Notes: generated by a model from the letters alone, not told the origin. Shown: positions 43,186-51,926, numbered from the stretch's first letter. The stretch: DNA of 64,000 bases from CAIJMU01 sp035530275 (GCA_035530275.1 DATKVC010000007.1:1-64000), one strand, 5' to 3'. Made by a program: numbers and translations.

Positions 43186-44187
43186 TTATTTGCGGAGCGA
43201 GCCGATCTCGTTGTTCCAGCGCGTGACGAGGCGGTCCTTGTTCTCGCCGTCCCACACGAGGTCCTGCTCGAGCGCGTTGACGGCCGAGAGCGGAAGGGCC
43301 TTGGGATTGCGCGGGGCGCCGGGCGCGACGAGGAGGACGTAGTAGCTCGCGAAGATGTCCTGCGAGGACTTGCTGCTGACGATCCAATCGTAGAGTTTTT
43401 TGCCGTTCACCTGGTCCTTGCCGCCCTTGATCATCGACATGGCCGCGAGTTCGTAGCCCGAGCCCTCCTTGGGGGCGGTGATGGTCGCGTCGACGCCCTG
43501 GTTGAGCATCTTTACCTGGTCGTGGGCGAAGCCGATGCCGATGGGAATCTCGCCCGTGGCGACGGCCGCGGTGTAGGCCGCGCCGGAACGCGTATACTGG
43601 TCGACGTTCTTGTCGAGCTTCTTGAGATAGTCGAAGACCTTGTCCTCGTCGCCGTTGTAGATGTAGCGCAGCGTCGTGATCATCGTGTAGGCGGTGCCCG
43701 AGGTCATCGGGCTCGAGACGCGAATGAGGCCCTTGTACTCGGGCTTGAGGAGGTCGGCCCAACTCGTGGGCGCCGTGATGCCGAGTTCCTTCGCGCGGGC
43801 GTTATTGGTGAAGAAGGTGATGGGCCCGATGTAGAGGCCGGTCCAGTAGTTCTCCGGATCGCGATACATCGCGGGGATCGTGTCGGCGACACGGGACTTG
43901 TAGGGGGTGGTCAGGCCCTTCACCTTGCCCGAAATGTGGTCGAGGCCGACGCCGCCCACCCAAACCGAAGCCTGAGGATTCTCCTTTTCAGCTTCCATAC
44001 GGGAAATGGCCTCGCCGCCGGAAAGCCTGACGAAATTGACGTGAATGCCCGTTTCCTTTTCGAACTGGGTGAAGAGCTGCTTGGCGAGCGCTTCGTCGCA
44101 GGACGCGTAGGCGTTGACCGTTTCCTGGGACCAGAAAGGAACGCTCGCGATCATGAGGATCGCGGCTACCATGCCGAGTCGTTTCAT
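43186..44187 (-). CDS. Fe(III)-type ABC transporter substrate-binding protein
   Basis: A 333-aa exported protein (signal about 1-20, ending SVPFWSQ) of the FbpA/AfuA/phosphonate-binding class: VNAYASCDEALAKQLFTQFEKE, SWADLLKPEYKGLIRVSSPMTSGTA, and GIGFAHDQVKMLNQG. The ligand could be ferric iron, 2-aminoethylphosphonate or another anion; I do not see the twin tyrosines that would settle for iron. AAGGAGG precedes the ATG at 44187, and a promoter lies at 44260-44288. Confidence 0.85.
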   Translation of the reverse strand: MKRLGMVAAILMIASVPFWSQETVNAYASCDEALAKQLFTQFEKETGIHVNFVRLSGGEAISRMEAEKENPQASVWVGGVGLDHISGKVKGLTTPYKSRVADTIPAMYRDPENYWTGLYIGPITFFTNNARAKELGITAPTSWADLLKPEYKGLIRVSSPMTSGTAYTMITTLRYIYNGDEDKVFDYLKKLDKNVDQYTRSGAAYTAAVATGEIPIGIGFAHDQVKMLNQGVDATITAPKEGSGYELAAMSMIKGGKDQVNGKKLYDWIVSSKSSQDIFASYYVLLVAPGAPRNPKALPLSAVNALEQDLVWDGENKDRLVTRWNNEIGSLRK

Positions 44188-44259
44188 CGAGATTCCTCCT
44201 TTTTTCGTGCCAAGCCTCCGAACACGCGACAGATTTTCTTCGGATGCTAAGCGTCTTCT

Positions 44260-44288
44260 AGGATAGGTCGCTCGCGCCGAGACGTCAA
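44260..44288 (-). promoter_or_regulatory. Sigma70 promoter of the Fe(III)-type importer operon
   Basis: On the minus strand: TTGACG (44288-44283), 17-base spacer, TATCCT (44265-44260). The expected leader is about 65 bases. Confidence 0.6.
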
Positions 44289-44395
44289 GTTTCAATCACA
44301 TTCCCGGACGCGGCCATTGCGATGAAGCATGGCGGGCAGTAGAATTCACAGTGTTGATAGTTCTTCCATGTCCGACTTTGGGGAAGGAGGAGGCC

Positions 44396-44818
44396 ATGTT
44401 CGAACGCATACTTCTCGCCATCGACGGCTCCGATCACGCCCTGCGCGCCGCCACCCTGGCCGGCAACCTGGCCCGATCGGAAAAGTCGGTTTCGCTGCAC
44501 ATGCTCACCGTTTTCGAAAGCGTGCCAAACTACCTCGGGGAGAAGGAGCAGCAGACCCTCATCGCGGCCCATATGAAGGAAAGCGAGCGGGTCATCGCCG
44601 AAGGCCTCGCCAGGATCGGAGTCCTCGGGGCCAAGGTCGAGACGGAGATACTCTCAGGCTCGCCGGCCGAAACCATCATCGAGGTGGCCAAGGACCGGAA
44701 GGCGGATGTGGTCGTGATGGGTTCGCGGGGCCTGGGCAGGATCGCGGGGGTGCTCCTGGGCAGCCAGAGCCAAAAGGTGGCCACCCATGCCCCCTGTCCC
44801 GTGCTGATAGTGCGCTAA
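44396..44818 (+). CDS. Universal stress protein (UspA family)
   Basis: A 140-aa single-domain Usp with the ATP-binding variant: RILLAIDGSDHA at the N-terminus and VVMGSRGLGRIAGVLLGSQSQKV, giving the G-x2-G-x9-G-S pattern, at the C-terminus. These small dimeric proteins help cells through stress and arrest. GAAGGAGGAGG lies just before the ATG at 44396. The gene stands alone. Confidence 0.92.
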   Translation: MFERILLAIDGSDHALRAATLAGNLARSEKSVSLHMLTVFESVPNYLGEKEQQTLIAAHMKESERVIAEGLARIGVLGAKVETEILSGSPAETIIEVAKDRKADVVVMGSRGLGRIAGVLLGSQSQKVATHAPCPVLIVR

Positions 44819-44870
44819 GGCTTCGAGCTCTCGAGGCGTGTTGGGGCGAGCCTACCGAACCATGCTGCGT

Positions 44871-45323
44871 TCAAGGCCAGAGCAGACAGACCAGGGCGGC
44901 GCAGGCCAGGCCCCAGACGATGCCGGCAATGACCTCGGTCAGACTGTGGGCCTCGAACTGGGGCGCCCGGTCGATCCGCTCCAGGCCGCCCTTCTCGATC
45001 AAGCGGTCGAGTTCCTTCTTCGATTGGGCGATGGTCGGCCTGAGCCTGAGAATGTCGTAAATGAAAATGGCAGCCACGATGAAGCCGAGGGCGAAGGATG
45101 CCGACTTGAAACCTTCCATAATTCCGATAGCGAAGGCGCCGGCGACAGCCAGGGCGCTGTGGGAAGAAGGAAAGCCTCCGTAGTCGGAGATGTGCTTCAA
45201 GTCGATGCGCCTTTCGCGAACGACTGAACGGACAAACTTGAAAGCTTGAGACGATGCCATCGCGGTGAGGGACGCGATGAGGGCGGGATTGAGCGCGAGC
45301 TCCCAGAATCGAAAATCCTTCAT
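44871..45323 (-). CDS. Divergent PAP2 family protein (DUF212)
   Basis: A 150-aa membrane protein with three to four helices. The DYGGFPSSHSALA and KHISDYGG segments are the hallmark of the divergent PAP2 (acid phosphatase/VanZ-related) family, which resembles lipid phosphatases but has an altered active site. EAHSLTEVIAGIVWG near the C-terminus is also conserved. Physiological substrate unknown. Confidence 0.9.
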   Translation of the reverse strand: MKDFRFWELALNPALIASLTAMASSQAFKFVRSVVRERRIDLKHISDYGGFPSSHSALAVAGAFAIGIMEGFKSASFALGFIVAAIFIYDILRLRPTIAQSKKELDRLIEKGGLERIDRAPQFEAHSLTEVIAGIVWGLACAALVCLLWP

Positions 45324-45383
45324 GGCTGTAATCTACCTTTGGGCAATGGTCCTGTCACGAGGCAAAACACATTCGTCATCTTT

Positions 45384-46316
45384 TCAATATGCCTGTTCGA
45401 TCGCCCTGATCATATCGAAGAGGAGTCGATTGACGGGAGTGGGCAGGCTCGTCTCCTCCCCCATGCGAACGACCGCCCCGGAAAAGATTTCGACCTCGGT
45501 CTTGCGCCCCGCCTCGACGTCCTGGAGCATCGAGGTCTTGGCTTCCGGCGCGAGACCGGCAAGTGTGCGATACCAGGATTGGAGGTCGCCTTCGCTCAGG
45601 CCCGTGCCCTTCGCCTTCGATATGGCGATGAGTTCGAGCATCGCCGCGTCCATGACGCGACGCGCCTCGGGGAGACGCTGAAAGACCCCGTAGGGCGCGC
45701 GCAACACCGCCGAGGCCTGGTTGATCCCGACGTTGATCATGAGCTTGTACCAGAGGGTCCTGACCATGTCCTCGGGAACGGCATAGGCGATGCCGGCGCG
45801 ATCGAAGAAGGAGGCGACACGGGCGACATTTTCGCTCGGCGCCCCGGGGGGATTCTTCGCCTCGCCGAAGTTGATGACGCCGAAGGACGAATGCCGGATC
45901 TCCCCGCCCTCGCGCACGGCATCTATGCCCAGGATCATCGCGTAGAGGACCTTGTCGCGGCCGAAGGCCCGGGCGAGATCGTCCTCGCTGGCGATGCCGT
46001 TGAGGAGTGAAATGAGGAGGGTCCCCTCGCCCACGTAGGGAGCCATATCGAGGATGGCTTGGGCGAGCTGCTGCTGCTTGACCGCGACGATGATGAGATC
46101 GGCCGCCTGCACCGTGCCCGGAGCGACTGAAACCGGGCTCAGGGGGAGGTCGACGCGCTTACCATTGATCTGCAGTCCCTCGGCGCGGAGGCGCTCCGCT
46201 CGGGCCGCATCGACGAGGAGGCTCGCCTTACCCGGCAGGCCGCGGTGGATGGCGGCGGCGACGACAGCGCCCACGGCGCCCGCGCCGACGACGACAACCT
46301 TATCAATTGCATGCAT
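45384..46316 (-). CDS. panE: 2-dehydropantoate 2-reductase (ketopantoate reductase)
   Basis: A 310-aa NADPH-dependent reductase that makes pantoate for coenzyme A. The Rossmann motif is VVVVGAGAVGAVVAAAI, followed by LIIVAVKQQQLAQAI and LLNGIASED; the catalytic lysine is in LWYKLMINVGINQASAVL, and the C-terminal SMLQDVEAGRKTEVEIFSG is characteristic. It follows the ankyrin gene with a one-base gap and so may be cotranscribed with the DMT exporter and ankyrin genes. Confidence 0.93.
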   Translation of the reverse strand: MHAIDKVVVVGAGAVGAVVAAAIHRGLPGKASLLVDAARAERLRAEGLQINGKRVDLPLSPVSVAPGTVQAADLIIVAVKQQQLAQAILDMAPYVGEGTLLISLLNGIASEDDLARAFGRDKVLYAMILGIDAVREGGEIRHSSFGVINFGEAKNPPGAPSENVARVASFFDRAGIAYAVPEDMVRTLWYKLMINVGINQASAVLRAPYGVFQRLPEARRVMDAAMLELIAISKAKGTGLSEGDLQSWYRTLAGLAPEAKTSMLQDVEAGRKTEVEIFSGAVVRMGEETSLPTPVNRLLFDMIRAIEQAY

Positions 46317-46317
46317 T

Positions 46318-46971
46318 TTATTTCCCTTCTGCTTTTCGCAGCGTCTCGAGTAGGGCGCCGGGCAAGCCCGTCCTGTTTTCGATCGCATAGTTGTAGGCGC
46401 TTTTTCCGCCTCGGTCTTTCTTGGCAGCATCGGCGCCGGCTCCGAGAAGTGCCGCGACCACTTCGCCTCCATTATACTTGGCAGCCAGCATCAGGGCCGT
46501 CCTGCCCTCGGCGTCCGTGGCGTCGATTTCCGATCCTGCCTTGACGAGGGCCGCGATGGTCGCCGGCGAGCGCGTATGGAGGGCCGCCCACATCAGGGGC
46601 GTCCGCCCGAAACGATCGCGGGCCCGCGGGTCGGCGCCCTTGTCGAGCATCACGCGGATGACCGAAGGCGCGTCGGGGTTCATCGTCGCCCACATGAGGG
46701 GCGTGGCGCCGTTCAGATCGCGATCCTCGAGGCCGGCGCCGACCCCGAGCAACACCACGACGACGCCCTCGTTCGGATTGAACTCGGCGGCGATCATAAG
46801 GGGCGTCATGCCCCTCGCGTTCCGATCCTGGACCTTGGCGTTGTCCACGAGGGCGGCCGAAATGTCGCCTGCGGTCCCGTTCTTGCAGAAGGTCCAGAAA
46901 TCGACCTGGGCGAAGGCGCCGAACCCGAAGATCCACAACAGTCCAAAAAAGGCTGGGGCTTTGATGCTCAC
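46318..46971 (-). CDS. Secreted ankyrin-repeat protein
   Basis: A 217-aa protein with a signal peptide (VSIKAPAFFGLLWIFGFGAFAQ) and about five ankyrin repeats, visible as the recurring GMTPLMIAAEF, GATPLMWATMN, GRTPLMWAALH and GRTALMLAAKY at a spacing of 34-37 residues. Ankyrin stacks bind proteins; the signal peptide puts this one in the periplasm. The GTG start at 46971 overlaps the DMT transporter stop (GTGA) and has GGAG upstream. A much longer open frame continues 5' but is antisense to the transporter gene's codons and not real. Confidence 0.85.
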   Translation of the reverse strand: MSIKAPAFFGLLWIFGFGAFAQVDFWTFCKNGTAGDISAALVDNAKVQDRNARGMTPLMIAAEFNPNEGVVVVLLGVGAGLEDRDLNGATPLMWATMNPDAPSVIRVMLDKGADPRARDRFGRTPLMWAALHTRSPATIAALVKAGSEIDATDAEGRTALMLAAKYNGGEVVAALLGAGADAAKKDRGGKSAYNYAIENRTGLPGALLETLRKAEGK

Positions 46972-47954
46972 GCTTTTACTCCGTGTAAAAAACTGTTGAG
47001 AGTCATCCCGCCGACGACGAGGGCCAGGCCCAGAAAGCCGAGAGCGCCGGGCACATGGTCTCCGAAGACAAGGACTCCGCCGAGAAGGGTAAAGACGACC
47101 TCTCCCGCCTGGGTCGACTCGACGGCCGCGAGCCGGTGCATGTCCCCGTGGACGAGATCGGTGGCCCCGAAAAAGAGCAGGGTCGCGACAAGCCCCGAGG
47201 AGAGGGCCACGGCGAAGGTCTGCAGCAGTTGCGCGGGAGGCGGGGCGCCGACGGTCAGGAGCCCGGCCACCGAAAGGACTATCCAGAAGGGCATGCTGGC
47301 GAGGGTCATGCCGAAGACCCGCTGCAAGGTCGTGAGGCGACCCGAGCACAGCCTCATGACCTTGCGATTCCCGAGCGGGTAGGCAAAGGCGGCAATTAGT
47401 ATGAATACGGCGAAAAGGGGCCCGCCCAGGGACGGGGCGCCGGAGGCGGCGACGGCGCGGAACAATCCTCCGCCGCCCCTCCCGGCCTCCGGGATCTGGA
47501 GGAGGGCCACGCCGAGGAGGATGAGGGCCGAAAAGAGCAGGACCCTGCGGGGAATCCGATGCCGTTCGCGCTGTCCCCTTCCCTCGTCCCCGCCCCCACC
47601 CTCGACGCGAAAGAGTGGGGAAAGCAGGGCGCCGGCGACGATCGTGAGCTGCCAGCTCGCGGCGACGAGCCAGGAGGGTCCGTAGGCGGCGGCCAGGGTG
47701 AGGGGAGCGTAGAAGAAGCCGAAACCGACCGTACTCCAAAGGAGCCACGGCAGGGGCCTCTGCTTGAGATCCCGCAGCACCGCCCGAAGTTCCCCACGGG
47801 GCGCCAGGAGGAGGCCGAGCATCGGCAACATGAAGAGATAGCGAAGAGAGGCGCTCCAGATCCAGCTACCGCCGGCGAGGTCCATCTGTCTGTTGAGAAC
47901 GAAGGTGAAAGCGAAAAAAAACGAGGCGAGGAGACCGAGGAGGACGGCTTTCAT
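46968..47954 (-). CDS. DMT superfamily exporter (multidrug resistance efflux type)
   Basis: A 328-aa membrane protein with ten predicted helices in two EamA-like halves (FFFAFTFVLNRQMDLAGG at the N-terminus, LGLALVVGGMTLNSFLHG at the end). It resembles the multidrug-resistance efflux group of the drug/metabolite transporter superfamily. A Gly/Arg-rich cytoplasmic loop (GGGGDEGRGQRERHR) joins the halves. The start may be ATG 47954 or GTG 47969 (five residues longer). Confidence 0.85.
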   Translation of the reverse strand: MKAVLLGLLASFFFAFTFVLNRQMDLAGGSWIWSASLRYLFMLPMLGLLLAPRGELRAVLRDLKQRPLPWLLWSTVGFGFFYAPLTLAAAYGPSWLVAASWQLTIVAGALLSPLFRVEGGGGDEGRGQRERHRIPRRVLLFSALILLGVALLQIPEAGRGGGGLFRAVAASGAPSLGGPLFAVFILIAAFAYPLGNRKVMRLCSGRLTTLQRVFGMTLASMPFWIVLSVAGLLTVGAPPPAQLLQTFAVALSSGLVATLLFFGATDLVHGDMHRLAAVESTQAGEVVFTLLGGVLVFGDHVPGALGFLGLALVVGGMTLNSFLHGVKA

Positions 47955-47999
47955 CGGGCCATCATCCACGGTTGGGGCCCGGCCTGTCCAGAAGTAGTC

Positions 48000-48806
48000 T
48001 TAGCGGAGGCTTCTCCGGGCGAAGGGCAAGTCGGCCTTCGTCCTATTTCTCTCCATCGAGATGCGCTGATTCTTCCGGCCGATTATGCGCCTTTGCCAGC
48101 GCCGTTCGGCGCCCAAGGCCTCGGCATCGGCGACCCTCCAGGCATCCTGCATGAGACGCTTCGCCGCGGCGACGGAATCGGGCGATCGAGTCGAGATTTC
48201 GGCGGCCAGGGCCCGACCGGCCGCCTCGAGGTCCTCGCCGAGGTGGCTGACGAGGCCGAGCTCCAGGGCTTCCGCGCCCGAGACGATGCGCCCCGTCATC
48301 GCAAGCTCCTTCGCGAGGTCGAGGGGGAGGAGTTCCCTGAGGAGAAGGGCGCCTCCCATATCGGGCACGAGGCCCCAGGCGGCTTCCATAAGAGACAGTC
48401 GGGCATCGGGCCTGGATATGCGGATGTCCGCGCCAAGCCCCAGCTGGAGCCCCGCGCCAAAGCAGTTGCCGTGGATGAGGGCGATGACGGGAACAGGAAG
48501 CCTGCGCCAGCCGACGCTCCAGGCTTGAAACCGATTGCGAAAGGGCCACCAGAGTTGGAGATAGCTCGCCGCGACCTTGAAGGGATCGCCGAGCACGCTC
48601 TTGAAATCGAGACCGGAGCAAAACGAGGGCCCCTCGCCTCGGAGGATCACCGCCCGGAGATCGCGCAGCCCTCGCAGCTGCCTTTGGGTCGCCAGCATCG
48701 CGTCCAGCATCGCGAGGTCCACCCCATTGTGCTTTTCCGGCCGGTTGAGCGAAACCGTGGCAATGCCGCCATCGATCGAAATCTTGATGCGATCGTTCAT
48801 ACTCAT
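48000..48806 (-). CDS. Enoyl-CoA hydratase/isomerase (crotonase) family protein
   Basis: A 268-aa crotonase-fold protein. The oxyanion-hole loops are SFCSGLDFKSV and IHGNCFGAGLQLGLGADIRI. Of the two catalytic glutamates of classical enoyl-CoA hydratase, the one in the second loop (usually GGCEL) is Gln here, while LMEAAWGLVPDMGG keeps the other. This pattern fits an isomerase or another crotonase activity better than hydration; the substrate is unknown. It directly abuts the pseudo-receiver gene (TGA-ATG), so it belongs to the sigma54-type transcript that appears to start at 49348. Confidence 0.85.
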   Translation of the reverse strand: MSMNDRIKISIDGGIATVSLNRPEKHNGVDLAMLDAMLATQRQLRGLRDLRAVILRGEGPSFCSGLDFKSVLGDPFKVAASYLQLWWPFRNRFQAWSVGWRRLPVPVIALIHGNCFGAGLQLGLGADIRISRPDARLSLMEAAWGLVPDMGGALLLRELLPLDLAKELAMTGRIVSGAEALELGLVSHLGEDLEAAGRALAAEISTRSPDSVAAAKRLMQDAWRVADAEALGAERRWQRRIIGRKNQRISMERNRTKADLPFARRSLR

Positions 48807-49307
48807 TCAGCCCGCTTCGTGAACCAGGCTCGTCAGGGTCCGGTGGGAGGACTCCCGCGCAAGCTCGCGTGCCGTCTTGCCCATGGACGCGCTGCGCAAA
48901 CCGATCCTGCGGTCCTCTGCCACCTCGAAGGCCATGGAAAGATCGAGGCGCAGATTCCAGCTGTCCCAGGGTGTGCTGATGAGGCCGAAAAGGTTGGAGC
49001 GGAGGGATTTGATGATCGCCTCGATGTCGGGAACGCCGCTGAGGAGGAAGGAGACGATGCGCTGATGGCTTTGGCCCGCCGCGGCGATGAAGTCGGGACC
49101 GGACATGCCGGGCATCTTGAGCTCGGCGATGACGATGTAGATGTCATCGCCGTATGTTTCGATCAACTCGAGTCCTTGGGCCGACGAGGCGGCATGGAGG
49201 ATTTCGATGGAACGACGCTTCGCCCAGGACTGGAGTTCCCGAATCAAGGCAGCGCTGACGATCGGATCGTCTTCGACCAGTAGTATGTACTGTCTCGAGC
49301 CGCTCAT
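48807..49307 (-). CDS. Degenerate response-regulator receiver protein
   Basis: A 166-aa protein with a receiver fold (ILLVEDDPIVSAALIREL) and a 45-residue C-terminal helical tail, no output domain. The phosphoacceptor aspartate is replaced by Glu62 (VIAELKMPGMSG), and the conserved Lys of the KP motif is Thr (LISTPW), while the acidic pair at 12-14 remains. Such pseudo-receivers cannot be phosphorylated normally; Glu may mimic the active state. It probably acts by protein contact, perhaps with the neighbouring kinase or activator. AGGAG precedes the ATG, and a sigma54 promoter lies 40 bases upstream. Confidence 0.85.
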   Translation of the reverse strand: MSGSRQYILLVEDDPIVSAALIRELQSWAKRRSIEILHAASSAQGLELIETYGDDIYIVIAELKMPGMSGPDFIAAAGQSHQRIVSFLLSGVPDIEAIIKSLRSNLFGLISTPWDSWNLRLDLSMAFEVAEDRRIGLRSASMGKTARELARESSHRTLTSLVHEAG

Positions 49308-49347
49308 GATGTTCTCCTTTGCCTGTTATAGGCTTCACCAATATATA

Positions 49348-49363
49348 TGCAACTTTCATGCCA
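49348..49363 (-). promoter_or_regulatory. Sigma54 (-24/-12) promoter
   Basis: The minus strand reads TGGCATGAAAGTTGCA, which differs from the consensus TGGCACGNNNNTTGCA at a single position and has the required GG-N10-GC spacing. It reads towards the pseudo-receiver/crotonase genes; expected start near 49336. A gene for a sigma54 activator with a GAFTGA loop is encoded 1.1 kb away on the other side of the gap. Confidence 0.8.
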
Positions 49364-49477
49364 TCCGCCTTGTATCGCCCCGGAGGGCGATTGGGCAAAA
49401 AAGAGTGCGTGAATTCCTTAAATTCGACGCTTTCGCGCCGCCCATCCCCGCCTTCCGTGGCGTAAAGACTATCATGC

Positions 49478-49493
49478 TGTCCCAATTGGGACA
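49478..49493. promoter_or_regulatory. 16-bp perfect palindrome, likely activator site
   Basis: TGTCCCAATTGGGACA, 115-145 bases upstream of the sigma54 promoter, the usual place for an enhancer-binding protein. It sits in the 415-base gap (49308-49722) between the divergent operons, which otherwise shows no gene. Recognition by the regulator encoded at 50472 is inferred. Confidence 0.65.
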
Positions 49494-49722
49494 CGGCGTA
49501 CCGCGAGGATCAGGCTAATCATCGCTTCCCCGCCCAGCGCGACCCGAAACAAAGGAGGGGTGGCATCTGGAAACGCGAAGATCCGATTCCCTACAATGAA
49601 TTTATCGGTACAATGATTGCGGATATGACTAGAGCATTTGTCGCTTCGAGAGCCCATCGCGTTCCAGTCTCCGGAGCGCGCCTTCGTCTCCTCAGCATCG
49701 CGGCTGCCGAGGGATCGCTGCG

Positions 49723-50475
49723 ATGAGCAGGCTGCCGGAAGAAATCCTGGCCGAATCGACGGCTAAAGATGCCCTCCTTCTCTCCCTGTCGAGGCAGGCC
49801 GCCCTCGGGGGCCTCGTTTCCCATCTTTCGCACCAATGGCGCCAGCCCCTCAATGTCCTCGGCCTGGTCTTTCAGGCGATCCAACTGCAAAACGAAGCCG
49901 GGAGCTCCGACGCGAAAACCATCGAGGGCTATATCCAGAAGGGTCTCGACGAGATCGAGGCCCTCAACCGACTCCTCGATGAGTACCGGAGTTACTATCG
50001 ACCGGAAGACGACGAAGGGAGCTTCCCCCTTCGGGAGACGCTCGAAAGCTGCCTTCGGCTCCACTCGCCCGCGATCGATGCCCTCCGGGTGGAGACGAAG
50101 GTCGAATGCCCGCCCGATCTCATTTTTCAAGGAAGGCGCAGCGCCCTTCGGGAGCTCCTCATGAGCCTCGTCGCCCACTCCCTCGCCGCCTTCGCGGGCC
50201 GAGGGATTCGGGAGCCGCGAATCGCCTTGAGCGCCCGCGCGACTCCCGAGGCCACGATCGCGATCGAAGTGCGGGACAATGGGGGCATCCTTACCCCTCC
50301 CCTCCTCGGCGCCCTCTTCGAAGCCGACTTCGCGGACAAGGGCGGCGGCATCAGAACGGGGCTCTACGTATGCAGGCTCATCGCGGAGCGGGAACTCGGA
50401 GGAAGGATCGCGGCGACTTCCGTGGAGGAAGGCATCGCCTTCGAGATCAGTCTTCCCTGGAGAGGTGAAGCATGA
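49723..50475 (+). CDS. Soluble sensor histidine kinase
   Basis: A 250-aa cytosolic kinase without a sensor domain. The H box is SHLSHQWRQPLNVLG with phosphoacceptor His37, the HQWRQPL type common in kinases paired with sigma54 regulators. The ATPase domain shows EVRDNGG (G1 box) and GIRTGLYVCRLIAE, but the N box is altered: LLMSLVAHSLAAF has His where Asn normally coordinates magnesium. Activity may therefore be reduced or need a partner. The gene overlaps the response regulator by four bases (ATGA), indicating a cognate pair. Confidence 0.88.
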   Translation: MSRLPEEILAESTAKDALLLSLSRQAALGGLVSHLSHQWRQPLNVLGLVFQAIQLQNEAGSSDAKTIEGYIQKGLDEIEALNRLLDEYRSYYRPEDDEGSFPLRETLESCLRLHSPAIDALRVETKVECPPDLIFQGRRSALRELLMSLVAHSLAAFAGRGIREPRIALSARATPEATIAIEVRDNGGILTPPLLGALFEADFADKGGGIRTGLYVCRLIAERELGGRIAATSVEEGIAFEISLPWRGEA

Positions 50476-51926
50476 AGATACTCGTCGTGGAAGACGATCG
50501 GAGCGCGGGCGAACTGCTCCGCGACGCCCTCGCCTCCGTGGGATGGGTGGTCGGCCTGTCGATGTCGGGAACCGAGGCCGGCGAGCTTCTCGATCGCGAG
50601 CCCTTCGATGTCGTCGTCGCGGATGTCGACCTGCCGGGCATGAGCGGCATCGAAATCGCGAAAAAGGCCCTCGCCGAACTCCGCCCCGCCCCCCGCTTCA
50701 TCCTCGTGTCGGGTCAGGATCGCATCATAGAAAGCGTCAATTCCCTCGAACTCGGCGTCGACGACTTCCTGCCCAAGCCGATCAACCTGAAGAGGCTCAT
50801 CGCCATAATCAGGCGGATCGACGAGCGGCGATATGTCCCGCAGATCGTCCCGGCCGAGGAGATAAAGGCTTTCCTCAAGGGTTCCACGCGCGTCGACATC
50901 GATTCCCTGCCCGAGCCCAAGTCCCTCCTCGCGCCCGGGGAGGCGCCCTTCATCGGCGTCTACGGCGCGAAGATGCTCGCGGTCTGCGAGCGCCTCAAGA
51001 AGGTGGCGCCCTATCCCGACATTCCGGTCCTCATAGAAGGCGAGACGGGCACGGGCAAGGAACTCGCGGCCCGCTACGTGAGCATCGTCGACCAGGAGAG
51101 CGAAGGTCCCTTCGTCGGTCTCAATTGCAGCCTTTTCAATTCGGAGTTCTTCGCCGCCGAGCTCTTCGGCTACGAACACGGAGCCTTCACCGGGGCGGCG
51201 CAGAAGGGCAAGACCGGCAAGCTCGATCTCGCCGCGGGCGGCTGCCTCTTCCTCGACGAGATCACGGAGATGTCGGCGGATCTCCAATCGCGGCTTCTCC
51301 GCGTCCTCGAGGAAAGGAATTTCTACCGCCTCGGCGGCGACAAGCTCATCGACGTGAGCTGCCGCTTCGTCTTCGCGACAAACCGGGACATCCGCAGGCT
51401 CGTGTCCGACAGAATCTTCCGCCAGGATCTCTTCTACAGGCTCTCGCTCTGCATGATCAGGGTGCCGCCGCTCCGCGAGCGCAAGGAGGAGATCCTGCCC
51501 CTCGCCGTGCGCTTCATCAGGGCCCTGAAGGCCGGCTCTCGCTTGAGAGCCCGGCATGTCGAGACGGCCGCATTCGACATTCTCGAGGCTCACGAATGGC
51601 CGGGAAACGCGAGGGAGCTGCAAAACGTGATTTCCTCCTGGGCGCTTTTCGAGACCGGCGATACCCTCAGACTGTCGAGTCTCGAGGAGATCGTCGGGAG
51701 CGGCCGTTTCGAAAATCCCGCCGACGAAGGCAAGGCGACCGTCGACGAGTCGCCGAAAAAGGGCATCGGCCTCGCCGACATCGCGATCCCCGACGAGCCC
51801 TTCGAACTCGCCGCCTTGGAAAAGGAGATCGTCCGCAAGACCCTGGAGAAATTCGGCGGCAACAAGGCGAGGACGGCGGAATTCCTCGGCATTTCGCGGT
51901 CCCAGCTCTACGACAAATTCCGCTAG
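50472..51926 (+). CDS. Sigma54-dependent response regulator (NtrC family)
   Basis: A 484-aa three-domain activator: receiver (1-120, acidic pair D8/D9, phosphoacceptor D51 in VVADVDLPGMSG, Lys in DFLPKP), AAA+ domain (about 155-390; Walker A GETGTGKE, sigma54-contacting loop GAFTGA in YEHGAFTGAAQ, Walker B GGCLFLDEI, arginine-rich sensor LRERKEE), and a C-terminal Fis-type helix-turn-helix (FGGNKARTAEFLGISRSQLY). All features for open-complex formation with sigma54 are present. Likely targets include the sigma54 promoter in its own divergent gap. Its 3' end overlaps the convergent LysR gene by four bases. Confidence 0.95.
   Translation: MKILVVEDDRSAGELLRDALASVGWVVGLSMSGTEAGELLDREPFDVVVADVDLPGMSGIEIAKKALAELRPAPRFILVSGQDRIIESVNSLELGVDDFLPKPINLKRLIAIIRRIDERRYVPQIVPAEEIKAFLKGSTRVDIDSLPEPKSLLAPGEAPFIGVYGAKMLAVCERLKKVAPYPDIPVLIEGETGTGKELAARYVSIVDQESEGPFVGLNCSLFNSEFFAAELFGYEHGAFTGAAQKGKTGKLDLAAGGCLFLDEITEMSADLQSRLLRVLEERNFYRLGGDKLIDVSCRFVFATNRDIRRLVSDRIFRQDLFYRLSLCMIRVPPLRERKEEILPLAVRFIRALKAGSRLRARHVETAAFDILEAHEWPGNARELQNVISSWALFETGDTLRLSSLEEIVGSGRFENPADEGKATVDESPKKGIGLADIAIPDEPFELAALEKEIVRKTLEKFGGNKARTAEFLGISRSQLYDKFR

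Noticed and set aside
46972..47748. A long N-terminal extension of the ankyrin protein
   Set aside because: It overlaps the DMT exporter in a second frame and has no sensible composition; the signal peptide begins at the GTG at 46971.
49562..49578. Second sigma54 promoter on the plus strand before the kinase gene (TGGCATCTGGAAACGC)
   Set aside because: The GG to GC distance is 11, not 10, and the -12 half does not match.
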